Positions 1-12,130 of a stretch of DNA of 64,000 nt are shown here, in pieces (within the stretch, counting starts at the first letter, position 1; each line of letters begins with the position of its first letter). The notes under the pieces were generated by a model. The model had not been told where the DNA came from. It ran no database searches and saw nothing but the letters and a program-made list of their open reading frames with translations. The stretch spans positions 1,364,001 to 1,428,000 of the forward strand of contig QANY01009110.1 in the NCBI GenBank assembly GCA_003255025.1, in the 5' to 3' direction. This DNA comes from Datisca glomerata. Its lineage: Eukaryota; Streptophyta; Magnoliopsida; Cucurbitales; Datiscaceae. The position numbers and the translations under genes are program-made.

Positions 1-505
1 TGTTTTTCCTACACACTGCTGAAACCGATCGCTTTCCCATTTTGGGAATAATCCCCCAAATTGTGCAGCAGACCTTTCAGTTTCTCAAACCGGTTTGGAT
101 CGGACCCATATGCATTTTTCCCTATAAAAGTCGTCCCTCTCCCCTATTCAATTCACACAACTTCCGATACATTTCTGACAATTCTCTCTATTATTTCTCA
201 CATCCCTATTTGATATTCTTAAGCTTGGAGTTTTTATATCTTCCTAAGTGATGACATTAGTTGTGAGAAAAGAAAAAAATATTGTGAGAGAATTATTGTG
301 AGCTTTCTATAAGAGATTCGAAGATCTCGAAGTGTTGATTGTAAAGGTTTATTTGGTACCACAAACCAATAGAGTTGTAAGGTTAGGTCTTCACCCGTAA
401 GAATATCGTTAGGAAGAAATCTTCAAGGGGGAGCCTTAAAGCGTGGACGTAGCGATTAGCTTTTCAGAACCACGTAAAATCTCGTATGTCATCTCTCTTA
501 CCCTA
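1..505 (+). mobile_element. Ty1/copia LTR-like segment (R/U5 part)
   Basis: No protein is encoded here. A TATA box (TATAAAAG at 123-130) is followed by a tract whose text around 440-480 (GTGGACGTAGCG, then GAACCACGTAAA) has the look of the transcribed end of many plant copia LTRs. A decayed copia reverse transcriptase follows 0.4 kb downstream on the same strand, which supports the reading. The left edge is cut by the window and no second LTR is visible, so the boundaries are guesses. The short open frame at 42-251 is not a credible gene. Confidence 0.5.
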
Positions 506-879
506 CTCTTTTTAATTTCTGCATATTTTATTTATTGCTCAATCATATTGCTTTATTATTTATTTATTTTTATGCTAAATTTATAATTGTGCTTCTCTTT
601 CTATTTAAGTGAGTTGTTATCATTTTTAATTGTATTATATTTTAAATTTACACACATTCACCTAATTCACCCATTCTTGGTTGTTCATATTGATCATTCA
701 CATCGTTCTTACAACAAAAATTATAAAGGTGATAAACAGACAGCTACACCTTTAATTACACTTGCTTCCCATTTTAATCAATCCAAATCCAAACTTTCAT
801 ACCATATATATGAAGCTCTTATGATTGCATAAGTTCTAATATTATCACTTTTACGGAAACAAACTCTATTCTTCATCCT

Positions 880-1500
880 TTTTTTTATCAGTCCATATGC
901 AGTTTTTGGCTATTCAATTAACTATTACATGTACTATGATGTCATTTGTACCAAAAATTACATGTTCATTTTAGCAGTAGCATCTATACACAATTTTAAT
1001 TATCCACCAAATGGATATTAAAACTGCATTTTAAATGAAAATTTAGAAGAAGAAATATATATGGAACAATCTGAATGTTTTACAGTCCCTGGACAAGAAC
1101 ATAAAGTCTGTAAATTAGTTAAGTCTTTATATGGTCTAAAATAGGCACCTAAACAATGGAATGAAAATTTTAATAATACTCTAACCGAAAATGATTTTTC
1201 TGTTAATGAATCTGATAATTGTGTTGATACAAAATTTAATGACAAGGTGGTATAATAATTTGTTTATATATAGTTCACAAAAATTTGCTTATATACATAT
1301 GACATGTTAATTTTTGGTACAGATGCACATGTTGTAAAAACTACAAAAGAATTTTTACCAGCATCTTTTGACATTAAAGATTTAGGAGACGTAGATGTAC
1401 TTTTATGAATTAAAATATATAGAAAAAAATAATGGTTTTATTTTGTCTCAGTCACATTATATTGAGAAAGTTTTAAGAATTCAAGAGGATTCTTAGTTTG
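880..1500 (+). pseudogene. Ty1/copia reverse transcriptase remnant
   Basis: Broken coding sequence of a copia polyprotein. Conceptual translation gives LEEEIYMEQSECFTVPGQE followed by KLVKSLYGLK, the conserved stretch of copia reverse transcriptase, then a decayed segment with YDMLIFGTDA in place of the catalytic YVDDM region and SFDIKDLGDV after it. In-frame stops (for example directly after YGLK, near 1142) and frame changes interrupt it. Only the middle of the RT domain remains; integrase and gag are missing between it and the upstream LTR-like segment. It was once a reverse transcriptase and is now inactive. Confidence 0.8.
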
Positions 1501-1754
1501 CCTATTAAAGAGGATTATAGAGGATTCTTAGTTTGACAGAGTTGACTTGTAAAACTAACTTAAACCTAAAAACAATAAATCTTCCATTTTATAAAAAGAA
1601 AATTAAAAGTTATATGTTTGCATCGATTCTGATAAAGAGAGGGGATATAGTAATTGATAGAAAATGACTTAACGTAAATACTCATTTATTATTTTGAACC
1701 ACTTTAGTATTGTATCGATTTTGAGAGAGTGTGAGTAAGATGTATTATCTTCTA

Positions 1755-2200
1755 TTCCTCTTCAAATAGTGGAAGCTTGTTTTCTTCCAAAGGGAGTCAT
1801 GAAGACTAGAAACTCTTTGATGTCCAACTTTCTCTGGTCTGATAAAACCGATGACCACATGAAGCATTGGATTTCATGGAAACTAAGATCTTCTCCAGAA
1901 AGGGAAGGGGATCTTGACGTTAGAACTTTTCAAGATGGATTTAAAGCTTTCAAGATGAAGATAGGCTGGAAACTGCTCAATTCAAACAGTCTTTGGACTT
2001 CATTCTTAAAAAAATATCTCAAATAAAATCCTTTGTGGCTGGCCTCTCCTTCTCAAAATTCTTCAAAGTTTTGGTCTGAAATAATTGTCAATGTAAGCTC
2101 GTAATTGATAATTCTCGTTGGCTTATTGGAGATTGAATTGAAACTCACTTTTAGACTGATATCTGGCTGCTGGATAAAAGAACCCACAAGGGGATATATA
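1755..2200 (+). pseudogene. LINE (L1-type) reverse transcriptase C-terminal remnant
   Basis: An open frame from 1769 to 2026 reads as the region after the RT fingers and palm of plant L1 elements. It contains NFLWSD, then HWISWKLRSSPEREGDLDVR (the usual W-x-x-W-x-x-x-P-x-x-x-G-G-L motif with one Gly changed to Asp), then KIGWKLLNSNSLW. Weaker similarity continues to about 2200 in other frames. It is a 5'-truncated dead copy; no endonuclease domain or clear 3' tail was seen. Confidence 0.72.
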
Positions 2201-4570
2201 GCTTCGTCTTGATAAATCAATGGCGAGGTCAGAAAAAGATAATAAGTCTATTTGATTTGGGTAAATCTACTGAGTATACTTCTGTTGCTGGTGCTACCCC
2301 TGCTGCTTGTGCCTTTACCGGGACGCCTCTACTTCTCTTGCTGCCCAACAAACCTCGAGTCCTTCTTTGTCCATGTGTGTGCCTCTACCGTGCTACTTTT
2401 GGCCTTACTTCCACCGGGGGACCTATATCTGGGCAAGGTGATTAGTCAGATGCTGGTGCTACCGTCAATATGGTCCTAATAATCCCTATAGTAGTAGGGT
2501 CTCATTCTTTAGAAGAGCATCCATTTTCTTTTGTCTAACATAGCTTGTTTCCCATTCTCATCATATTTGCTTTATCGTAAAAAATACCGCTTACATTATT
2601 TATTCTCTTTTTGAAAGACTTGTGCTCAAGTCAAGAAAGTAAGAACCATAAGAGAAAAATCGATCAATAGGAGTGTGGATCTTCTGAGATCTGGAGAAAG
2701 ATATAAGGGGCTCTGAGACTTAGGAGCTTCAAATAATTGATCGGATACCAGCATTCACTTGCTTATCGTAGAGGGTGTCAGTCTGAGAATGGGCTGTGAC
2801 GTGGACTGGTCTTGCCTAAGCATGGGCTGCTAAAAATTCAAAGATGAATGCTGCTGTAACGTCACTCCAGGTTGTTGCTGTTGAGACATGAAGGATCGCT
2901 GTAGAGCCCCCTATGTTGTAAGTGGTTGGGGCTGAGGTGTGGAGGACATGAACTACTGTAATGTCTGACCACACTGCCAGAACGTGGGCTGCTATAACGG
3001 CTGAAATTCATGAATGGATTTCAACTGCTACTGCTCAAGATTACCCCCTAAAATTTTAGCTGAATCCAAACTAACTCTTATTTATCAAACTAATTTCTCG
3101 TTCCCAACCCTTACCAGGCAGTTTTCATTATGTGTTCTTTGCAGTGTCTAGGGAGGTTAGGAGTGAGTTAGTTGATGCGTACAAATAGACAGACCAGGTT
3201 CATCCTTTTATGTTGAGATCAATGCAAATCTGTCTAATTAAGAGTCTAGGTGGTGTTGAAGCTGGCTCATTCATGCAAGTCATCTTAGAGCTATGTGTCA
3301 AAATAATGTTCACCAACTCTTCCATAGTAATCTTGTTCATATATCGAAAAAGCTTTTGAATATGAGTTTCGATTGTTATATTAAAGTCTTTTGTCTCCTC
3401 CCCAAGGTAGCATTGCCGAGCGGGCAATCCCTATCTCCTTCACTCGACTATTTTTTTTTAAGGTAAGGTGGGACCTTAAGCATTATCATGATAATTTCAA
3501 ATAGGAAAGATAAATGTTTTGATTGATTTGATAGAGATTTTTTGAAAATAGTAAGATTTACTAGTAAATCAAATTGCATTAATGAAGAGATTAATTAGGA
3601 GATACTACTTTTTAAATTTATAGTTTATAGGATGTAAATTACTTGTTTGTTGAAGTTTCCTAGTAATGATATTAAATATATGATGAAGGGCTTTTATGGT
3701 ATGTAAATTAAAAAAATCTGAAAATTTAAACAATCTTGACAAAAATCTAATGTTTTCAAAAAAAACTTGATAAAAATCGAATTAGGTACTATAATTATGC
3801 TAGTGCTTAAAAATCACTAATATTAGTCAGTCCGTTCTAATTTTGAGGTTCACGGATCAGGGATTGGACCAATACCTGGTCTACAAGTAAAATATGTCGT
3901 GTAAATGAAATAATCCGCAATTATAATATTAATTGAAATCTCTTTTATAAGTAATAAAGAGAAATAAAACATAGATATTGTCACGAGGAATTATGTGAAC
4001 AACCATTCGTGAAAAAGGACACAAAACCTTACAATGAAATTCACTACATAGACTAGAATTAATAGTTAATTCTTGCTAGATTTTAAGTATTCAGATCCCC
4101 TCATGTTAGGGATCCAACAAGAGGGGTCTGTTCCCAAACTCTTGATTGTCCTTCATGATAACAGACAACTGAGGTGAAAAAGGTGGTCACCATTCATTTT
4201 TCTTGTACTACATATCAAAACTTGTACACTGAATGTAATGGGTCAATTTCCAATTCTTTTTGCCTAAGAGCTTGTTTGTGCGTGCTCATGTACGTATCTT
4301 TGTACTTTCATCTGATTTCCTTCCTTCATATGCTCTTCTCTTTCATATCTCTCTAACATGTACCTCTCTTAATTGAAGAACAGAAATTCTCTTTATCACG
4401 AGACTGATCAGATCCTTTGTAGACGTTCGAGAAACCTTCACAAGGCAGGCTAGAAAAGTAAGAGGACAACAAGCAAATAGTTATGCTTTCATTTCTTTAT
4501 TGATATTAAAATCAACTTCTTTAGAAAGGTGATATGTATAATGCACGCAGGCCAAGCCATTTCATTCCTA
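2201..4570. other. Gene-free spacer
   Basis: No convincing gene. 2209-3060 is less AT-rich than its surroundings and contains short open frames on both strands rich in Leu/Pro or Ser/Gln. It may be decayed retroelement gag sequence, but no motif fixes this. 3430-4570 is AT-rich and I recognise nothing in it. Confidence 0.5.
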
Positions 4571-4573
4571 ATA

Positions 4574-4750
4574 ATTTTAGGGTGACCAAGTAATAAATCA
4601 AGTTTTAAGTAACCAAGTGATGTGTCATATGACAAACATTTATAGGTTGCTCTTTTACGACTCACTAATATGATTTGATAAATTAATCTATGAATGACTG
4701 CCACATCACTTTATCACTTAAAATTTAATCAATTAGTTGGGTGGTGTATA
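4574..4750. repeat. Palindromic MITE, copy 1
   Basis: The left arm (GTGACCAAGTAATAAATCAA, then AGTTTTAAGTAACC) is the imperfect reverse complement of the right arm (CACTTTATCACTTAAAATTT, then AATCAATTAGTTGGG). Two further copies of the same sequence occur at 8774-8936 and 10500-11090. It is short and non-coding with long terminal inverted repeats, so it reads as a miniature inverted-repeat element. The superfamily is not determined. Confidence 0.65.
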
Positions 4751-5755
4751 ACTATTCATAATATGTAAGGCCTACACCTGATAATTAGATGGATGTATTG
4801 TCTGTTTTGGTCCATGTCTTAAAGCAGCAAGTCTTATGACTTTGTTATCTTATGTTGAACTAAAATGTTTCTTCAAGTTAAAAATATCATGTGTTGTCTT
4901 ATATAGATATCTCAAGCATCATCCACAAGTCAAAAGGTGAGAGATTCTAACATTTTCTCTCAACGCCGGCACAATCTCAACCCCTAATACAATATCAGAC
5001 ACACGATTCAACAACCAACTGAAAGTACCATTTGATTTCACCCAATCTTCTAAGTTAGACCATGTGGCTTGTTATACAAAATCATCACACACATCGCTTA
5101 TAGCCTATCTAAGACCAGCAAATCTAATGGCTCAAATGTTGTGATATTGATACTCTTTTACTTCCATCATTACTGATAAGCCATATAATATGGTCATCAT
5201 ATATAAAAAAGATAATCGAGATCAAACGATGTCGATTGTTTGAAGAAAGTTATTTATTACGTCAAAAAATAATGGATTTCTTCCACATGTTTTTTCTACT
5301 CTTCCACATTTTCTTTGCATAAGTTAAGATGTGTTGACATACAAACATTCTCTAATTTTGTTCAAATAAAAATCAATCATGACAACATATTTCCCGCATT
5401 AATGGTCGAAATATTCAAGGAAATGTATAGGGCAAAACTGTAAAAATGGACTTTTGATCCCTACCATATGACATATGTTTCAAATTTATCCTTGAATTTT
5501 AAATTGTCCCAATATGTTATATATCACACATTCAATTTCGTTTTGATGACATCCTTAATGTGCAAATATTCATCAGTGAAATGCAAAGATGGTGACCGAT
5601 GTGTCATAATTTTCCACAATTGAGGTAGCAAGAGGAGTACACAACTCCAATCATCTATCAAAATTGGGGGCCTTAAATTGATTCACGTATCTACTATCGT
5701 TAATTCAGCCCTATTGGAAAACCATGCAAGAAGTACTATGATTGCCTTACTATAA
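4751..5755. other. Gene-free spacer
   Basis: AT-rich sequence with no open frame, motif or repeat that I recognise. It ends at the terminal inverted repeat of the next element. Confidence 0.5.
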
Positions 5756-6728
5756 GGGTCGTTTGGTATAAGGGGATGTAAGGCAATATATTGGGAATGT
5801 GAGGGGAAACAACAGATTGCCTTGTTTGGTTTGAATTTTTTTTTTGAATTTCAGAATTGATGGAGTTTAAAGATACCCTGCTTTGTAAGGTATTTGATAC
5901 CCCTTTAATCGAGAGGCATCATTATTCCCTGAATCTGAAAAAAAACTTGTTCAAATAAACTCTTCATCATATGAAAGAACACAAATTATTCTCAAAAAAT
6001 TATTTATCTGGAAAAAAAATTGCTTATCCAATCTTATTAAAAAAATTGTTAAGAAACTGCAATCTGAACAAATTGTTCTCCTCCAACTCGTCATCATAAA
6101 CAAATTTTTTCACTGAAATTTGTTCAAATAAACTAAAAAAACCTCAAACTCATAGAAAACCCCAATCTGAAAAATTGATTTTCATGCATAAAGCTAATCT
6201 TAGTATGAAAAAACCTAAACCCTATATTTTTCATAGATTCGAACCAGACTCCAATTCGTTGGACTCACACGTTGTACCCGTTAGATATGTAAAAAACAAA
6301 GGACAAAGAGGAAAACTATGAGAGACATAGAGAGCATGTGGGACTGAGAAGAAAAGATGGGGTAACGATTAAATTTTTTATTTTGAGGATGGATTTTGTT
6401 TATGTGGTCCTAAGAGAGCAAGAAAGAGGGGGTGGGAAATGGGTCTGAGAGGCGAGAAAGAGAAGGAGGTGGAAGTGGGTCTTTGAGAGAGGAGAAAGGA
6501 AGGAGGTAGGTGAGATATTTTTAGAAAAATAATATTAAAACATTTTAATGCTTTTGGATTAATAAATTGTAGATAATTTCTCAGGGGTAAGAATGTAATT
6601 CTATAAACTTATCAAAGTGTTAACAAATAAAGTAATTTTAACTTTTCGGGCATATACATTCCCACAATAATATTTCAACAATCTTATTCTAAAAATCATT
6701 TACTCACAATTTTATACCAAACGACCCC
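5756..6728. mobile_element. Non-autonomous PIF/Harbinger-like element
   Basis: The left end GGGTCGTTTGGTATAA is matched by its exact reverse complement TTATACCAAACGACCC at the right end, and both ends are flanked by TAA, the target-site type used by PIF/Harbinger (Tourist-like) elements. The interior of about 1 kb has no transposase frame. It must have depended on a transposase supplied elsewhere. The class rests on TIR wording and the 3-bp TSD only. Confidence 0.72.
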
Positions 6729-6730
6729 TA

Positions 6731-6858
6731 AAGGACTACTGGTAGGAACACTGCAACTTTAAAACTACAAAATGGTGTTATGTAGGTAACTATGAAGGAC
6801 TGCTGGTAGGAACACTGCAACTTTAAAACTACAAATGGCTCTCTATAGGTGTTATGTA
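6731..6858. repeat. 64-bp tandem duplication
   Basis: Two copies of a unit beginning AAGGACT(A/G)CTGGTAGG, the second starting at 6795, sit directly beside the right end of the Harbinger-like element. They are non-coding. Confidence 0.75.
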
Positions 6859-8773
6859 GGTAATTAATAATCATAGCTATTTTCCTCAAATGAAGTGGTA
6901 TCATACACCGGATTAATCCATGAACTAGCCTACTATCTGCTTATGAGACATTAGGATCAGGATTCTCTCATGTGTCCATGAACATAAAAGAATTATGTTA
7001 AATTTAAACCGCCCATATTCGTCCTAGCAAAAGAACAAGAAGAATAAAAAAATAAAAAAATTATCTTCGCCTCGATGTTTTATGTTGATGTGATCTTTTC
7101 CGTCCATTCTATCGCGAATGAGTAAGATTATCCCAATGGATATTTTTTCCGAAATATTGCATGAAAATCCTAAAAGACAAGTAGTGTCGTGGGCAACTTT
7201 TGCAATCCAATTACCCAATGAGAGGGTGTACTCATTTTGTCATGTGTTACTATAAATATTATTGCATTATTATCAATAAAATATAAAGTCAATACAACTA
7301 ATATATAATGAAATATTTTAAAATAATAAAATTTAATTATATTAAAGAGTATAATTAAGACATGGTAGCCTTTTCAATTTGATGTCAAAAAATTTCAAGA
7401 TGCGTCTTTTGGTTTCCTTCTATTTATAGCAAACAAGTAATGATGCGTGAATTTCATATTTAACTAGAAAAATTATTATTTGGCTTATGTAGACTAACTA
7501 GATTATTATTTGATGTAAAAACTATTATTTTTGTTATAATTAGCAAGTAGTCAAATATCAGTTTTGAAGGAAAAATAATACTGATCGAATTATTTTTTGC
7601 CTAAAATGAATAACAAAATGTGATTGGTTTTTTGTGTGAGTGTAGTGCAACCCATATGAGAAAATAAGTGATGAAAGAAATGTCAAACGCCAATGTGAAA
7701 GAATATATATTTTATAACTGTTATGGATTTTATTAAGTCGTGAATTTTATCAAGCCATACTGTTCATGCTACAATAGTACAGAATCCGGTGTGAAAAATT
7801 TTACATTCCAAATTTCTTAATATAAATTAGTTCAGTGTATTTGTTAGATGTGAATGAAGATTGTGGAGGGTTAATGTATTCATAATTATCAATTAAATAC
7901 ATTTATGTTATTTCTATTCGGTGACGGTAAAGGACCCAAGTTTCTTTGAGGTAGATGGAGTTTTAAGGTTAAAATGATAATCTTTTAAGACCTTTCATTC
8001 TAAAGATTTTCCTTCTTGACCCAAGCTTTGCTCTTTGCAGTTTCTATCTCAACCCAAAGGAGATCATACCCTTGGTAATTATCCTTTAGTTTTATTTTAT
8101 TATCTGTGTAGAAGACTCAACCTTTTATATGGTTTTCTTTAAAAAGAATTTAATTTATGATTCTTGATAATAAATAACAATTGTGATTTTATTATAGAAA
8201 ATTGTTGTCAAGGTGTTCTGAAGTTGGTGTTATGATTTGTACTATAAGTAAAATAAAAAATTAGTTGTTATATATTAGCGGTTAAAATATGACCACAGAG
8301 AGAAACGATGAAAGAACGATTTTCTTTCACTAAGAAAATAATGGTGAAAATTCTTAAAATAATATTACAATTATATAAGTCATTCTTATTCCTTCCGTAA
8401 ATTTTTCATAATTTAAAAAATTTATTTGCATGGTCAAAATATTTTTCAAATCATCTTTAGAAACCAGAAAACTGATAGCACAACACGTCGGTTTCATGAC
8501 TTCGTTTTCAATATAAACAGCATCCTTTTGACTCAAATATTTTACCGTTTATTTTCATCATATGTACATATATAATCCTGCAAAATTTTTATAATTTTTA
8601 GATAAGATATGATATCTCAAATGATTAGTTAAATTCAAAATCTTAATCTCCTTTTACAACCAGGTATACTATAGTTGATGATGATTTTGGATAAGAAACT
8701 AAATTCGGAAAACCACAAACTTTTAAACAAAGATTTCTAAGACATTTTGTGTGAAGAATTAATATTTATAATT
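6859..8773. other. Gene-free spacer
   Basis: Strongly AT-rich. The minus-strand open frames at 7024-7218 and 8354-8536 have low-complexity composition, no family motif and no splice context, and are not believed to be genes. Confidence 0.5.
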
Positions 8774-8936
8774 TGAGTAATTTTACATTGATCAAGTTTT
8801 AAGTGACTAGGTGACGTGACAATCATTTATAAGTTTTGTCGAATTATTTTAATTAGTCATCAAATACCAACACATAAATGATTGCAACATCACTTGACCA
8901 CTTAAAACTTGATCAATTACTTGATCCCTCTATAAT
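8774..8936. repeat. Palindromic MITE, copy 2
   Basis: Best-preserved copy of the family. The left arm (TTGATCAAGTTTTAAGTGAC, then TAGGTGACGTGAC) mirrors the right arm (CATCACTTGACCACTTAAAA, then CTTGATCAATTACTTGATC). The whole unit could fold into a hairpin of about 160 nt. It is non-coding. Confidence 0.72.
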
Positions 8937-10499
8937 TATTCTTATCATTTATGTGTTATGTACAATTTATAATGAATTTTCAAACTAGGCTTTAAAATTG
9001 TATGTTTTTCCGTTAGTGTATAAGAACATCTAAAAGCAGGGTTTTGCCTTTATGCTTTTAGGACTTTAACTTTAGACATTTGCATAGATATATAAGATAC
9101 GTGAATTTTGTATATGCAATTGTTTGTCTGAAAAAGTATAATGGAGCTTTATTTATGTTTTCTAATGTATAATATTCTATGATGTTTCCGTTGTTCTTTC
9201 TATTTCTAAATTATTACTTTGATTTGTTATGTTAGGTAAAAAAAATATTGTATGAATACATGAAAGAAAATGCTATGTGTTATTAGAGTCACGCCCTACC
9301 ATTTTACTTTGTTCGCCTTATTTTTCTAGAGAAGTCTCTGTTTGCCAATCCTTCAGGAGAGAGTTCTTGTTATATGCTTTAGTTAGTTTTGTGAGAAGAC
9401 ATTTTTGCAGTTGGCTCCACCTTCTCGAAGGTGTGACGTTGTACTTATGGGGGAATGTCATTTGTACTTACCTCACAAGCTAACAATTACCGACGGTTAA
9501 TCTTCATTTTGACTATAGTGGTGAGCTCTAATGAAAATTGGCTATCGACTCTGTAAGAAATATCTGTGTATGATATGTTTCGTGTGTGAGTATGAGTGTT
9601 TATTATCGAAGATGATTAGAGTCTCTGACAACGGATGTGAGTCAATGAATTCTTTTAAAATTATTTAAAAAATATTACTTGATGCTGTAGTGTTTATTTG
9701 AATTAGTTTGTGGATTTTTAAAACACGCACTCTTTAATTTTTAAATGATTTTAAGTAAGTATTTTTTATGTAATTAAAAGCTTGTTAATGGATTTGGTTT
9801 TCCATTATATGTTGTTTTTATCTAGCATGAGTTGGTATAAAAATATTAACCCAGCTTCCGTGAAGTTTTGGTAAAATGCTAAAGTAATCTTAGTTAGATT
9901 TTTGGGGTGTTACACATTATTGGTGGCTGTGATCCGTGTAGCGTGTCGTTTGAGGGAGTGGCTTGCAATGAACATTTAGAAGTTGCTAACATTTCTTTGC
10001 AGGGGAAGGGGGCTCACATGCATATGTTCAGTTGTGGCTGAGCTCAAATGATTGACGGGTCTGCATTTGCAATGTAACAATTTGTTTGGAGAGTTTATGG
10101 GTACATGAGTCAGGCTAGTTGTGGAAGAATGATGGGTCTCAACTCAAAGGGTTGCGAAAGGGATGAGTTAAGAATGGGATTATGGGTTTTTGTGACCAAA
10201 TTAGATAAGTTGGGATATTTAGATGATTTGCTCTTGCGTTAACGGAGGTTGACCCCTAAGAGGATGTGAGTCGCCTTACTTAAAAATCACAGAGGGTGTG
10301 GGTGGTGTTTTTAAACTTAAAGAGCGTGTGAGCACTGTTCAATAAAACTCCAGGGGGTGTGAGTAAAATTCTTCCTAAAATTTTGTTGCACTCGTACTCA
10401 ACTACTATCGGGTTCAATGCACGTGTTATTAACTAGTGAGTATAACTTGCTATTGTCCATGATCCATGTAAGTTGAATTAATCTCACAAAAATAATATT
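8937..10499. other. Gene-free spacer
   Basis: The open frame at 9277-9483 (68 residues) has no recognised motif, and its start is not supported by context. 9900-10390 is less AT-rich and contains related short phrases such as GAGGGTGTGGGTGG and CAGGGGGTGTGAG, possibly decayed retroelement leader sequence. Nothing firm can be said. Confidence 0.45.
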
Positions 10500-11090
10500 T
10501 TTGGAGTTACTAAGTAATTAACCAAATTTTAAATGATCAGGTAATGTGATAATAATTTATAAGTTTATACTTTATGACTCTTTAAAACGTTTTGACAAAT
10601 GCACATATGGAAAGTTCCCACATCACTTAGTCATCTATGCTCCTTTTAGAACCCTATGATTTAATGCGAGTTTCAAATCATTTTGGAATTGAAATCATTT
10701 CACTCGTTTGGAAAATGTCAAATGTTGTAGAATTTTATATGAAAAATGATATTTGGAGTTTAAAATTTTTTCTTGTGACGGATTTGAAATCCTCATTCAT
10801 TTATAAGCCCCAATCTAAAAAATATTAAAGAAAAATTGATAGTTGTAACCTAATGACACAATTGTCGATTCTTTAAATTATTGTCCAATTTCTCCTTACA
10901 TCCAAATAATAATTGGTTTTCATTTCATTTCAAACATATTTCATGCCAAACAATTCATTAGATTTGAAATCATGCCATTTCATTTTCTTCATGGATTTGA
11001 AATCACTTCCTTCATAAAAATAGTTCTAAACGAAGCATTAAAACTTGACCAATAATTTGTTCGACGTAAAATTATCCTTACAAAAATTAT
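10500..11090. repeat. Palindromic MITE, copy 3, split by a nested element
   Basis: The left part (10500-10636) ends within CATCACTTAGTCA, and the sequence resumes at 11039 with TAAAACTTGACCAATAATTT. Both parts line up with the continuous text of copy 2 (CATCACTTGACCACTTAAAA then CTTG). The 402 bp between them are a separate inverted-repeat element, so this MITE is older than its guest. Confidence 0.65.
10637..11038. mobile_element. Small TIR element nested in MITE copy 3
   Basis: The ends ATGCTCCTTTTAGAAC and GTTCTAAACGAAGCAT are imperfect inverted repeats (14 of 16 positions match). The interior repeats GATTTGAAATC-like words on both strands and has no coding capacity beyond a chance frame at 10637-10828. 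The precise target-site duplication is unclear, so the superfamily (hAT or Harbinger) is left open. Confidence 0.55.
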
Positions 11091-11219
11091 GAAATATTTT
11101 TAAACAACCATTTGTAGAAATAACGATTTCGAACCCCTCTTTGTTTTAACAAAATTCAACATCTTTTATATGAGAAAAAACTAAATTATCCTTTAACTTA
11201 AATTTTTTTCAATTAAAAT

Positions 11220-11395
11220 CCGCGACTATTAAACCCAGATCTAGCAAAAATTTGTTGCTAGACTCAGGCCTAGTGTGTATAAATTTTAATAACAAAATAC
11301 TAGACTATGACCTAACATAAGCTTTTCGCTTGACCAGAGTTTAGCATGACAACATTTCAATTTTCTTCCTTAGCAAAAAAAGCACATTTCGCTAA
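11220..11395. repeat. Dispersed repeat also found at 46930-47120
   Basis: The phrase around GCAAAAATTTGTTGCTAGAC, followed by GTGTATAAATTTTAAT, recurs near 46965-47010 as GCAATAAATTTTTGCTAGAC followed by GAGTATAAATTTTGAC. No coding sequence and no element type recognised. It ends where the foldback element begins. Confidence 0.5.
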
Positions 11396-11850
11396 AAATT
11401 TGGGCTTTTGCCTAAAGTATACCCTAGAAAACTCAATTTACTAAAATATACTCCAAGCCTAATTTTAGCTAAAGTATACCCCTGACCCACTTTTCCCTTA
11501 ATTTTTCTTTCATGTTCCCTCTTATACTATTCTTACACTCATCAATTCAAATGTCAAATCATTCTTTAACCATTCTTTATTACATTTTTTCACCTACTCT
11601 TTCTCCCTTTTATCTCAATATAAATGGGTATTTCGTTCAACTCCATCAATTGCTACCTCTTCAACTCCATATTCATTCTCTTTCTTCACCTACTCTATCT
11701 TTTTCATTTCCTCTAATAAAAAAAATTCAACGATAAAAATGGTATTCAGGTGAAAAATAGACATTTCATTAGAAGGCTTGAAAAAAACTTCACTGAGAAA
11801 AAATGGGTATTTCGTTTGAGGGCATGAAAAAATTTCTAATGATAAAAAAT

Positions 11851-12130
11851 GGGTACACGATATCCGTGTAACCATCTTATAGTCTAAAAGACGTGTACAA
11901 GATATCTGCGTAACCATCTTGTAGTCTGCAATATGGGTACATATGACTGTGTGACCATATTGTAGTCTACAAGAAGGGTACACGATGTATGTGTGACCAT
12001 CTTGTAGTCTACAAGAACGGTACACAACATTCATCTGACCATCTTGTAGTCTACAAGAAGGGTACACGATGTTTGTGTCACCATCTCGTAGTCTACAATA
12101 AGAGTACACAATGTCCGTGTGACCATATTA
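11851..12130 (-). repeat. 42-bp tandem repeat array, left arm
   Basis: About 6.7 diverged units of 42 bp with the core GTCTACAAGAAGGGTACACG. Each unit contains two small dyads: TTGTAGTCTACAA, and a TACACG...CGTGTA pair around a short loop. Because 42 is a multiple of three, the array stays open as a 14-residue protein repeat on the minus strand. That frame is considered a by-product and not a gene. Confidence 0.85.

Noticed and set aside
9277..9483. 68-residue frame in spacer DNA
   Set aside because: No motif, no neighbour that would explain it, and surrounded by AT-rich non-coding DNA. Kept only as part of the spacer description.
11690..12109. 139-residue frame with 14-residue repeats (CRLQDGHT units), and the similar frames at 17939-18484
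   Set aside because: The repeat length of 42 bp keeps any open frame open. The same sequence is part of an inverted-repeat transposon arm, and no start context, splice sites or homologue is apparent.
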